Assembly (NCBI GenBank): GCA_002914805.1
Contig: JXTB01000049.1
Span: 91,439 to 155,438, forward strand
Direction of reading: 5' to 3'
DNA from: Parasponia andersonii
Lineage: Eukaryota > Streptophyta > Magnoliopsida > Rosales > Cannabaceae
Length of the DNA stretch: 64,000 bases
In this document: in pieces, positions 36,601 through 48,339 of the stretch
How positions within the stretch are numbered: the stretch's first letter is position 1
Layout: each line of letters starts with the position of its first letter
The notes under the pieces: generated by a model
The model's input: only the letters and a program-made list of their open reading frames with translations
Databases searched by the model: none
What the model was told of the DNA's origin: nothing
Made by a program: the position numbers and the translations under genes

Positions 36601-36610
36601 TGCATGAAGT

Positions 36611-36625
36611 AACTTGCTAAGCAGG
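36611..36625. repeat. LINE target site duplication, right copy
   Basis: Second exact copy of AACTTGCTAAGCAGG. Confidence 0.93.
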
Positions 36626-36829
36626 CTAATTAAACAACTATGAATGTTTTTTCAAAAGAAGTTCATAAAGCTTGATCAAAATCCTTGTCTTGTAATTGTT
36701 GTTCTGAGAATTTTATGCAATTTTCAGTTCATTCTTCTTGTTCTTTTGCTCTTAACGAAACTTATTAGAGTAAGGTTTTTCATTTTCAAATTTTTTAGAA
36801 CATGCTAAAAAGTAGAAGAGTTTAAGGGT

Positions 36830-37935
36830 CCGTTGGGTTCCATTGGTGGAATAGTAATGGTAATAATAATCAAAATAAAATAGAAAAGAATGGTAATGTA
36901 ATTATATTATTTAGTTGAAGTTTGGTTCCAGTTGTGGAATAGTAATGGTAATGATAATAGTTTTCAGAATGAAATGGAAAAGAATGGTAATGTAATTATG
37001 TTGTTTAGTTGAAGGGTCAGTACTTGAATGAACATTATTATATTTCGTTAACTGTGAAAAAAAAATAAAATTAGTTGTATAATGATAAAAATACTCTTCA
37101 TTTTAATTATTTTAAATTGTACTTAGCAATCAATTATTTCATTAAATTATTTTACATTTAGCATTATTTTATTTTCTTAAACTATTTTCTTAATTATTTT
37201 TCATTAGTTAAATTATTAATCTATTAAATTATTTTATTAATTAAATAATTTAATAAATTATTTTCATTTAGCATAATTTTATTTTATTTTTTAAAAAATT
37301 ATTTGATTAATTATATTATTTAAAATTTATCATTATTTAATTTTATTTTATTATTTTATAAATTAAATTATAATTTTATAAATTAAATTATTTTTCATTT
37401 GGCATGATTTTATTTTATTGTTTTATAAATTATTTTATTAATTAAATTATTTAACATTTATCATTACTTTATTTTATTTTATTATTTTTCTAATTATTTT
37501 ATAAATTAAATTATTATTTATTTAATTAAATTATTTTGCATATAACATTATTTTATTTTATTTATTTCTTTTTTAATTATTTTATTAATTAAATTATTAT
37601 TTTATTACATTTTATTAAATTATTTTTTAGTAATTTAAGTATTATTTAATTAATTTTATATATTTAGTATTATTTTAATATATTAAATTATTTTGCATTT
37701 AATTAAAGTGTTATTTTATTAAATTATTTATATTTAGAATTATTTATTTTATTTTATTATTTCATTAAATTATTTTATTAATTAAATTTTTTATTAAATT
37801 ATTTTATATTTAGCATTATTTATTTTATTTTATTATTTTATTTAATTAATTAATTTTTTAATTAATTAAATGGTATTTCATTCTATTTCATTTTATTCCA
37901 TTATTCCCAACCAAATATTATCTAAATACCTTATT
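36830..37935. repeat. MITE-like element with AT-rich minisatellite interior
   Basis: The left part has two ~90-bp tandem copies (36835-36923 and 36924-37015), each with TGTGGAATAGTAATGGTAAT and AAAGAATGGTAATGTAATTAT. The right end (TTCCATTATTCCCAACCAAA, near 37895) is inverted relative to the left GGGTTCC...GGAATAGTAATGG. The interior 37070-37860 is almost pure A/T with repeats of TTTAGCATTATTTTATTTTATT. No coding. Target duplication not established. Confidence 0.55.
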
Positions 37936-38129
37936 CCAAAAATCATGATCCATAATACAATTCAACGATGAGTCACATTCTTTTTATTGTACATTCCAAG
38001 CAAATAAAGGAGACATTTTTTTCTGTCTTTTATCTTTTCTTTTGATTTCCCTTCTCTGATAATTCCCATAATTTAATATGATTCCATTTTCTCATTAATT
38101 TCCAAATACAGTAGAAAGTTGTTTAAGAA

Positions 38130-39340
38130 TTTTATGTGCTAAATTTAAATTTAGCATAATATGCTAAATTTAGTCCACATTTTTTAGATTTTACTCTAAT
38201 ATATACATGCTAAAAATAATTTTAGTTTGTATTTAAGTATTATTTATTTACAATACATAACTTCTATTATGAATTTTTTTTGTTTTCTCTTCCAATTATT
38301 AATCATAAAAGCTCCATTGTACTCATAAAATGTGGGACTATTGTTCTCTATTTTATGAAATATGTCTGTAGCAAGGTAGTGAATGAGAGCTCTAGTTTGT
38401 AGAAATTTAATGAGAATAAAATTGTAAATAAAATTTAGATAAAATATTAAAAACAAATAAAAAAATTAAACATATCAACTTTGGCTATATTGTGCAATAT
38501 ATACATATTTTAGATTTCAAAATAATGGTAATATTGTAAGTTATAACCATGTTATAATGATAATATTGTAAACTCAAACATATGTTAATGGTAATATTAT
38601 AAATTTACACGCATGCTTTAATGGCAATATCATAAATTTACACACATACTAAAATTTGATATATGCTATTTTTTGTATTATATTTGACACAATATTTATG
38701 GAATGCTGAAAATTATATTAAATATGACATAGACCATCTCCAATACATTATACTAAGTGTACCAATGCTAAATTTAGTATGGCATGTCAATTTTAGCATG
38801 CATTTTTTGAATTTTGCTCAAATGCATGTATGCTAAAATAAATATTATTTTGTATTTTAAACATTAAATTCATGTATAATTTTTTTATCTACTATATAAC
38901 ATTATTATTTTATCATTTAATTACTAAACATAAAAATTAATTTTATCTACTAATTTAGAAGTACTCGTATTCTATATAAATGAACAAATTAGTCGATGAG
39001 CAAGAATTATAAATTGAAAAAATTCTCCTACTAATTATAATTGATTGTAATTTAGTAAGGATGAGTTAGTAAATAAAATTTAATGAAAAAAAATACATAT
39101 ATTAAATTTTGATAATATTATGAAACATATAAATATTTTGTATATAAAATAATGGCAACTTTATAAATAATAATACGTGCTAAAATTTTGCATGTGTTAT
39201 ACTTTATGGTATATTTGGTACAACAATTAACACGTACTAAAAATTATATCAAATATAACACACCATTGGAGAACTATTTTTACCAAAATGCTAATATTTA
39301 GCATTAGCATGACATTTAACATGTCCATTAGAGGTCATCT
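38130..39340. repeat. Two diverged tandem copies of a ~600-bp AT-rich element
   Basis: Copy 1 is about 38130-38745, copy 2 about 38760-39340. Matching landmarks in order: GCTAAATTTAGT then CATTTTTT(A/G)(G/A)ATTTT (38163 vs 38768), TACATGCTAAAA (38204 vs 38828), CATATAAATATTTTG-like (38500 vs 39127), AATAATGGTAA versus AATAATGGCAA (38520 vs 39149), TTTGCATGTGTTATACTTT-like (38655 vs 39196), and CTCCAATACATTA versus CATTGGAGAAC at the ends. Resembles a MITE with a 'CTCCAAT' terminus. Confidence 0.6.
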
Positions 39341-40109
39341 TAGAGATATATTTTTTCAACAATGTTAAAATGTACGTTATATAACATTGACATTTGTTAT
39401 AGTATTCCTATTAGAGATGCTTTAAGCAAACTCAGTCCCAAATGTTAAGACAAATAAAATTAAAGTTTATATATACGTGGGAACTAGTACAATTTGTATA
39501 TTTTTCTTCACCATTAGTTAGATTTGAATCTAACAATTATAGTTAATTATATTTGATCAAGTCCCAACAATTATAGTTAAATGATAGCTTTATATTTGTA
39601 ACTGTTAGATTGAAATTTAATAATCAAAATTGATATACTTACCGATAGTGAATAAAAAATATATATCATACTAGTACCCTATATATGGGAGCTAGGCTAA
39701 AAATGACAATTAAATGTATTAAAATAAATTATAATTTGAAATAAGTAATAGCATTTATTTTTGCAACTAATGTCAAATCGTATTATTTATCAATACGAAT
39801 TAAAAAAAATCATGTACTATTTGCCTATATATATACATATATATATATAGGACTCCATTCCAATAATTTTTTTTATATCTATATATAAGAATTATTTTAA
39901 CCAATTAAAATTAATTATGCATGTCTTTTCATAGTGAAAAGTAGAGATATAGAAAGAAAATTAAAGGATGTACATTTATTATTATTATTATTATTTTTAT
40001 AACTAATCAAATCACAGTAATCATTAAATAGTGATTCAACAATTGCAAAAAAAATATCTATAAATAATTTTAAAAAAATACCTACTGAATAATTATGCAT
40101 ATCTATTAT

Positions 40110-40158
<49 letters not shown>
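40110..40158. repeat. (TA)n microsatellite
   Basis: About 45 bases of alternating TA with small interruptions. Confidence 0.9.
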
Positions 40159-40160
<2 letters not shown>

Positions 40161-40309
40161 GTCTGAAGTATAGCAAGCAAAGGTAAAAAATCGGATATCC
40201 TTTTGATCAATATTTTATTTTTAAAATTTTTAGAAAATTCCTAATTTAATTATTATTATTTTCGTATTATGATTGATGATAATTTAACTATTTTCTTTAA
40301 TTAATATTG

Positions 40310-41200
40310 GAAAGTATTAATGCAAAAAATTGTTACGTATAATTTTGTTTAAATATATGTAGACCAAGACGTTTAAGTTTGTTTGTTTTTTATTTTTTTT
40401 AATTTGTTGTTATTATCAAATAATTATCACTATCTTCATACATTTACTATTTATATTTACTGTAATACATTAACCTATAAAATTATTATGTTAAAGTTTT
40501 TCTTTTATTTATTTTTACATTGAACATACGTTAACGTTTTTTATTTACATTGAACGTCCAAGTTTTTTTTTTGCTAATTCCCAAATGATTGTTCTTATCT
40601 AATTTAACTTTTTTTATTTATTTAATATTTGAAATTATTAATGCCAAAATGCACGTGGACCAAGATATATTTCCATATCAAATTTATTATTTACATTGAG
40701 CCTATAATAACTTTTATGGTTTAAGTTTGTTTATTTATTTTTTTTTACTATTATTATAATTTTTTCTACCCAAAGAATTGTCCATATCTTAATACATTTA
40801 CTGTTTACATTTATTGTAATATATTAAACCTATAAAATTCTAACATTAAAGTTTTTCTTAATTTTTTTTTTTACATTGAACGTACTTTAGAGACGTTTTT
40901 CTAATTTATTTACATTAAACATCTAAGTTTTTCTTTCCCTAATTCCCAAATAATTTTAGTCTTTGTCTAATTTAACTCTTTTTTATTTAATATTTAAATT
41001 ATTAATGAAACTATGCACGTGGACCAGGATATGTTTTGATATCAACTTTATTATTTACACTGAATCTGTAAAAAAATTTACGGTTAAGCTTGTTTGTTTT
41101 TTTTCCCTCTAAATCTAAAATAATTGTCTTTATCTTAATATATTTACTATAAATATTTATGGTAATACATTACACCTATAAAATTGTTATGTTAATGTGA
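40310..41200. repeat. Diverged ~364-bp tandem repeat
   Basis: Successive copies share GCACGTGGACCAAGATAT (40651 and 41015, spacing 364; a reduced TGTAGACCAAGAC copy at 40359), TTACATTGAAC(G/A)T, CTAATTCCCAAAT(G/A)ATT, TACTGTAATACATTA and CCTATAAAATT. No coding capacity. Related text (TCTTAATTCCCAAATAATTCTC) also follows the N gap at 42641. Confidence 0.75.
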
Positions 41201-41894
41201 TGCCCAAGATTCTCACATACATAATAAGCTAATAATAAACATATTCATATTGCATAATAGACATATCAAGCAACTAGTATCACTTTCATGGTAAATTACT
41301 CATTCTGATTGTTAAATGATCTGTATTATTGTACTAATATTTGTGGAAGGGCTCCCATACAGTGTAAAGGCTCAGTACCCTCAAAGAGAGAGAGCTTGGT
41401 GTGTGAAAGGGGCAAAGAATACATTATGAATAGTAATACTATACGAACATGCATTAAAATCATATCTATTGATAACTTGGTCAAATAGTAGTTTTTCGGT
41501 AAAATGCATTTTTCATGCTTTTCGGAGGCAAATTGACTGTGCACTCTAATAATTAGGCATTGATACTTTGTTTGTATTATTAATTAGAGTCTAATTGATT
41601 TATTTTTTATGTTTAATGATTGGTTATGGGGATAGGTTTCACTAGATTATAATAAGATTGGCCATATGGAATTATAGGTCAAAGTATGACTAGTTTTCAC
41701 CTCTTAAGCTAGGTTTCACCATTTTGGTCTACACTTGGGTGTATAGGATGGACCAGCAACGTGGTGAGTATGCTAAGGATGTTTTAGAGCTGGACACATG
41801 GAAAGTAAGGTGCAAAATTCCCAAAATAACCCTTAGAACTTAAGTTATTCCATTTCTTAGTTATTAAGTATCACTTTTGGACAAAATCTGGTCA
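41201..41894. other. Unassigned sequence before the N gap
   Basis: Less AT-rich than its surroundings. A minus-strand ORF at 41326-41544 (72 codons) has no recognised motif. Nothing else seen. Confidence 0.4.
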
Positions 41895-42630
41895 NNNNNN
41901 NNNNNNNNNNNNNNNNNNNNNNNNNNNNNNNNNNNNNNNNNNNNNNNNNNNNNNNNNNNNNNNNNNNNNNNNNNNNNNNNNNNNNNNNNNNNNNNNNNNN
42001 NNNNNNNNNNNNNNNNNNNNNNNNNNNNNNNNNNNNNNNNNNNNNNNNNNNNNNNNNNNNNNNNNNNNNNNNNNNNNNNNNNNNNNNNNNNNNNNNNNNN
42101 NNNNNNNNNNNNNNNNNNNNNNNNNNNNNNNNNNNNNNNNNNNNNNNNNNNNNNNNNNNNNNNNNNNNNNNNNNNNNNNNNNNNNNNNNNNNNNNNNNNN
42201 NNNNNNNNNNNNNNNNNNNNNNNNNNNNNNNNNNNNNNNNNNNNNNNNNNNNNNNNNNNNNNNNNNNNNNNNNNNNNNNNNNNNNNNNNNNNNNNNNNNN
42301 NNNNNNNNNNNNNNNNNNNNNNNNNNNNNNNNNNNNNNNNNNNNNNNNNNNNNNNNNNNNNNNNNNNNNNNNNNNNNNNNNNNNNNNNNNNNNNNNNNNN
42401 NNNNNNNNNNNNNNNNNNNNNNNNNNNNNNNNNNNNNNNNNNNNNNNNNNNNNNNNNNNNNNNNNNNNNNNNNNNNNNNNNNNNNNNNNNNNNNNNNNNN
42501 NNNNNNNNNNNNNNNNNNNNNNNNNNNNNNNNNNNNNNNNNNNNNNNNNNNNNNNNNNNNNNNNNNNNNNNNNNNNNNNNNNNNNNNNNNNNNNNNNNNN
42601 NNNNNNNNNNNNNNNNNNNNNNNNNNNNNN
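41895..42630. other. Assembly gap, 736 N
   Basis: Unknown sequence. The right flank repeats text of the 364-bp array, so the gap may hide more of that array. Apparent ORFs across it are artefacts. Confidence 0.99.
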
Positions 42631-45600
42631 TTTTTTTTTCCTCTTAATTCCCAAATAATTCTCTATAATTCATTGAACCAAATCTACAAATTAGATTAAT
42701 CGTATCCTTCAGCTAATTTCAATTTAATATCATTATATATATGTAGTAGCTGTATCCCATAATCTTGGCATTGCAGCTAACCTCGTTAGCATACATTTTC
42801 TCGACTGTTTGTTGTTAGGATATATATGCTTTTATTTAATCTTTGTTTTGTCTAGACGACACAGCAATTAAGAACTATTTTCAAGTGTGTAAATATATGA
42901 TGTTTCTATGACGTAAAAAATGATATTATATAAAGATAAGTATATATATATATATAGAGGTATCAATCCAGCATGTATTTTAACTATACATAAGTATTAT
43001 TGTGCTCAATTAAAAATTATCACGCACGTTTTTCATTCTAAAATGTAAAAAAATAAAAGCTTTAAATAATAAGTTTTTTTAATAATTACTCAAATTATAA
43101 TAGTCTTTAGATGATGCTCTACCGACCAAAAGTAAAAAAATCTATATAAATAAGTAAAAAAAAATATACTTATCTATATAAATAAGTAAAAAAAAAAATA
43201 TCTAGTATATTGGGAACATACATATACTATATATACATATGTGTATACGTGTGTATGTGTTTCCCATATACTATATATACATACGTGTGTATGTGTTAAG
43301 AAACTAAAGTATTTTTGGTTGTGCTTTATCACGTACATTAATTAATAAGCAGTGAAAATAATCTATCTATATATATATATATATTAAGTCATAAAAAGAG
43401 TTAAAAATTATGATAACTTCTTTGATTAGTTTTTTATTTTTAAAATTTGTAGAACATTTCTAATTTAATAATTATTTTTTTAATCTTATTATTATTTTTC
43501 TAATTCGCACAAAATATGATATAGCGGACTAGAATATATATATATATATATATATATAGATATTATATGAAAATATATGAGATCCTTAAAAGAAAACTTC
43601 ATTGGAATTGAGATCTCATATATAAATAGAGCAAAAGCCCAAATATAACAATAAAAAAATAAAAGAATATTATATAATTGAAAAGAAAAACCATAAAAAG
43701 TTTGGGTTATATATACCAAAGCCATTTGTGATTTTGACCAACTACCGTCACCTTTAGGTGCTGGGAAATTACCCCAATTTGGTAAAATGTTTGACTTGAA
43801 TAATAAAACATCTCTTAGGACCTAGAAATATAATATTTATAGATATATAGAGATAATAATAATAATAATAAACGAATAGTCAATATGTTAAGCTGTTATT
43901 AGGTAAGATTCTCGAAAACTTCTTTGTTACTTTTTCTTGAATGACGATTATAAGACCATGAACATTATAAAACTTAATAAGGGTTTTGTTGCATTTATGA
44001 TCCATCCAACGAAATTCTTTCCATGACAAATATTTAAAGGATTTCCGCGACAATATCAAAAGTACCTCCCCCCCCCCAAAAAAAAATACCAAATCGTGTT
44101 ATGATTGAATCTTTCAGTCATTGAATCACTTTTTCTTCCTTATTTTTTTTTTTTTCCCACTAAGATCTATACATTTATCATTTTTTTTTTAAAAAAAGAA
44201 AGATCTATACATTTATCACTCAAAGTCCAAGCAGTGATGCACATAGTTGTGTTATTTATTTTTTCTTATCAGAAACTTTTGGTAGGTAGTGTCAATGACA
44301 AATGACTCAAATAACAAAAGAATTAAACAATGAGTTTACTGTTTGTTTTTGTTTTTGTTTTATTTGAAAAGAAAGCAACTAAAATCTTTTTTTCCCCTTA
44401 TTTGAAAAATAGACCCTCGGTTCTCATTTTTATTATAATGTTTGTGTCAAATTGACCCAACTAAGTAGCGAAAACACTAAAATGTAATTGGAAAGAAAAG
44501 GAAAAAGTGAAAACACCAAAATGGTACAAGACAATTTGATTATCTAACAAACAATTATTATATTATGTAATACTCTTTTAAGGGAATTTTCATCTGGCTG
44601 TTGGGGTCTACCAAGGTTTTCTTGTTGAAACAAAGGATTCATCCATAAGGCTCTTTTTGAAATTTGGATTTTTAAAAGGAAAGAAAAAAAAAAGTTTAAA
44701 AAATTCAATTTTCTATTGTTTGAATTGGAACAGAAAATGATAAAAATCTTTTTCAAAAAAAGTAAGAGTTTGATTTGATATTATTTTTTTTTATAAAATA
44801 GGATGTTGACACATTAATTAGTAGAACTATATATGTCAAAATAAAGCTCTATAAAATTTTAGAGAAAAATACTTTTATATTTCTTTTTAATGACTTTTTC
44901 CTTGTCATTTATTTTTCTAAAAAATCCTAGTTCTAAATGGAGTCTAAATATTTTTAAAATTAACTATTATTGTCATGTCGTACATCTAAAATTACTTAGA
45001 TATCTCATTTCTATTAAACTTTAAAATAAACTCTAAATTACTTATGCCACCGTCATCTACAAAACCTTGCCATTACTATTAATATGGATTTGTGCTATGC
45101 CTCTTTTTGACTGAGGTTGAACATGATTAGTTGCCCTAGCCAACCCTCCTTTAATTTACCTCTTTTCGATATGGTAAAATTTTTTTGACCATGTTGAGCT
45201 AAAAGTAATTTTGTAATTTTAAAATTTTTATTAGATAAAAGTCCTAATTTTATAAATGATTTATAGATCGTACATTTTTACATTACATGTTTTGAGGAGA
45301 GTCAAACTCAATAAATGATGTGTAAGTTAAAGAAATATTTTTTCCCATTTTAAGAAAATATATAAGTCTACAGGAAGAAAAGGAATGAAACTAAAATGTC
45401 TAATTTTCGTTCTATAATTTATTTTATTACTTTTGCTCTAATTGAGAAATTTCTTCTTTCTCATAAGAAATATGGATAGCCAAAATAGTAGTGTTTAGAA
45501 GACGAAACATAGTATAAAATCTTGCGATTTTGCCTCTTCAAAATTGCCCATATGTTTTAGCGATTCTAAGCATTCCCATTTTTGTTTCCATTTGGTAGTT

Positions 45601-46300
45601 GTTTGTTAAAAATTTTTCAATTCTTTTTCATCTTTCAAATGAGTATTTGTTAACAATTCAGTTGTTTTCCTCTTAAAATGAAAATGTATATCTTTTTACG
45701 TTTGAATGTTACGGTCAAATATTTTTGATTCCAATTATAACATATTATGTTCTATTATAATTTAAATGTCTTCCATTTCAATCAAAATACATTTTATTGT
45801 GGGCCAATTTGATATTATTATATCTAAGTATCTGATAAATTATAAATTATATATGCTCTAAAATGATAATTTAAACGGTTTATATTATGAAAATAAAATC
45901 TATTTTAAAAATAACCATTATCCCTATCCTGATTATTAAATTATGCTCGGTTACGCAGACATTTGAAATCTGCTGAAAATTACCAAATGAATCTCTGTCC
46001 CCTTGCTTTTTTTCTTTTTTTTTTTTTCCCTCTAACTTTTTAAATCAAATATCCATTTAAATGTTTCGCATTCAATCCTTCGACCAAACAAAAAATATAA
46101 TAATAAAACAAAAATTGTCGTTTCCGTAAAGTTGAACAGTTATAAAGCGATAACCCGCATAAAATCTTGGCGATTATGCCTCTTCGAATCAACGGCTCTG
46201 ATTTGTTCTTCCGATATCGTACGGTTATCTTAATTTTTCCTTCCAAATTCAAATGAACCGTTGCTGGTCTGAGCTCCTCTCCTCTACAATGTGATCCAAT
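42631..46300. other. AT-rich intergenic region
   Basis: No gene. Includes duplicated ATACTATATATACATA(T/C)GTGTG text at about 43222 and 43267, a CTATATAAATAAGTAAAAAA doublet at 43142 and 43175, an (AT)n run near 43535, and C10 followed by A9 near 44071. The last 300 bases become GC-richer and are probably the promoter of the next gene. Confidence 0.5.
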
Positions 46301-46403
46301 TCCAATCCAAACCCGGTCGAAACAAGCCTTCATTGCCCCGAACCCGTGCGGACACCCAAACCCCCAGTACTGGACCCGACCCGATTGGGGGTCTCCCTCA
46401 TTC

Positions 46404-48337
46404 ATGTCGGACTCGGACAACCGCAGAGTCAAGCTCCTCTGCAACTTCGGCGGCGAGTTCGCTCGCCAACTCGGTAGGCTCAGTTTCGTCGGCGGCAAGA
46501 CCCGACTGGTGCTCGTGGATCGTTCCGTCAACTATGAGGGGCTCCGTTCCAAGATGAGTCAACTCGGGGCCTACTCGCCGAGTGGCGTTGAGATCAAGTT
46601 CCAGCTACCCAATGAGACCCTCGACTCTCGTCTCGTCTCGGTCGAGTGCGACGACGACGTCGTTGCGATGATGAGCGAGTTCGGTTCCTCGCAGAGGATT
46701 CCGGTCTACATATTTGACGCTGGCGCTGCTGATTCGGTTCACAGGTCAGGGTTCTGTTTGGTTGGTGAGAAAACTCGGGAAAGGAGATGAAAGTTAAAAA
46801 TTTGTTAAAAGAGTCATTATTTGTTGTTATATTGTTTGAGTTTTGAATACAAAAGCCTCCAAAGACAGAGTTTGATTCATTTTTTATTTGGGGTAATTGG
46901 GTATTCCAAATTTTGTTTTGCTGCTTCCAAATTGGGATATATATTGTATATATGTACGTATTTATATATGCTTTTAGATTATCTTTGTTTCTGATTGACA
47001 TGTTGATTATTTGTAAATTATGATTAATTGCAGAGAAACTGGTAGTGAAGCTGTGGCCCAAACTATTACTGATTGTCCAAATTCAATTCATGGGTATAAT
47101 TGAAGAACTTGAATCCTTCTTTTTGTTGAACTTTGTCTTTTTATCTTGAACATAAAAATTATGTGAATTTTCTGATTAGTTATTTTCATTATTGGGTTAA
47201 TAAATTCGAAGAGAGGATGTGATACCGGTTGATCCAGAAGACTTTGTTGACGTTGAGGATGATCTAATATCAATTCCAAGGTGGGAACTGAACTTATCTA
47301 TCAGATTTGTGTATCCTTTTTCATATGCATTGATAATGCTCTGTTACTTCATAAGCAGCAGCCAAACTAGAAATAAAATCAAATGCTCAGATGTATATTG
47401 TCGTCATATGTATGAGTTTATACTTTTTGGTTTACCTTTAAGTTTAAATTTGACTGAACCTTTGCTTATGTTGAGAAACATCTGTGACTAATGCTGATGT
47501 AAGAATTGAAACGTTGGCAAATGTTTGACCATATTGCGGAGTTAGTGATGATTATTCTCAGGCTTCAGTGAATAGCCGTACCAGTCTAGCAATATCCAAT
47601 TCAATGGAAGGGATTGTCAGAATCTGGCAATTGGACAGGAATTTGTAGATGCGCAAGCATTTCGGGATGCATTGGTAGCTACAGCTATTGCAATGAAGTT
47701 TGAGTTGACAATTATCAGATCAGACCGAGCTAGAGTGACTGCTAAATGTGCTGCTGCTGGTTGCTCCTGTCGAATCCATGCATCGAAGCTCCCTGATGTT
47801 GAAACTTTCCAGATCAAGACATTGAAGGGGAAGCGTTCTTGTGTGAGGCCAGAACGTTCAAGTCATCAGCAAGCAAACATGAAATGGATATTAAGCTGTA
47901 TCGTGGACCGTGTGCAGGAAAATATCAACTACAAACCAAAGGAAATCATGACGGATATTGAGCAAGAATATTGTGTCATTATACCTTATTTAAAGGCTCA
48001 TCGAGCTAAGGAAAGAGCTCTGGAGTTGATATTCAGGATAAAAATAAAGGAGATAGTTCTTAATCAATCCGAAGTTCTTGGAGTAGATAATGCTTTGAGT
48101 GATGTACTTGATCTATGGCGGAAGAAGCCTTTAAGAGGGAGTCCAGTCCATTGCAACTTGTTCAAAAAGACAGGACATATTCGGAGGAGTTGTATAAAGT
48201 TGAGTCAAACAAAATGTCAACTTACCAATCTCAAAGAAAAAAACTTTCACTACATGCTCTGCAAACAAAATGGACATAACAGGCGGACATGCCAAAACAA
48301 GGTTAGTTTCTTCCCTTATGAATTCCAAATTCTTTAA
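46404..48337 (+). pseudogene. PB1-MuDR transposase-derived gene (MUSTANG-like), core deleted
   Basis: Exon 1 (46404-46744) encodes a PB1-like domain (MSDSDNRRVKLLCNFGGEF, RLSFVGGKTRLVLVDRSV, YEGLRSKMSQL). Exons 2 (47034-47093) and 3 (47212-47280) join in frame and add EDVIPVDPEDFVDVEDD. A fourth block (about 47565-48337) has the MuDR DNA-binding domain (IGQEFVDAQAFRDALVATAIAMKF, then CAAAGCSCRIHASKLPD). The next expected part, the DDE transposase core of roughly 350-400 residues, is missing: KAHRAKERALELIF is followed shortly by LWRKKPLRGSPVHCNLFKKTGH and CKQNGHNRRTC knuckles. A one-base shift near 47606 (SNSM / GRDCQN) breaks the fourth block, and no clean acceptor for it is visible. PB1 plus MuDR domains are known in MUSTANG-B domesticated transposases. 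Likely a decayed paralogue. Confidence 0.8.
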
Positions 48338-48339
48338 GA

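Larger units (their letters stand above)
34158..36610 (-). mobile_element. 5'-truncated L1-type LINE with intact target duplication
   Basis: Minus-strand non-LTR element. The poly(A) tail is the T run at 34159-34175. Flanked by a perfect 15-bp duplication AACTTGCTAAGCAGG at 34143-34157 and 36611-36625. Coding order on the minus strand: RT palm with FVDD at 36532-36521, thumb and connection (36365-35670: KINANFEYWKSLTLSMVGR, DGGLGFRDPR), zinc-binding domain (35444-34998: CRFCFCHEEDTDHLFLTC), RNase H (about 34960-34590). The first ~60% of the element is missing, as usual for incomplete reverse transcription. Confidence 0.95.

Noticed and set aside
41857..42654. Long ORFs of 250+ codons on both strands
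   Set aside because: They consist almost wholly of unknown residues across the 736-N gap.
46040..46531. 163-codon minus-strand ORF opposite the PB1 exon
   Set aside because: GC-rich shadow frame of the PB1-coding exon; no known motif.
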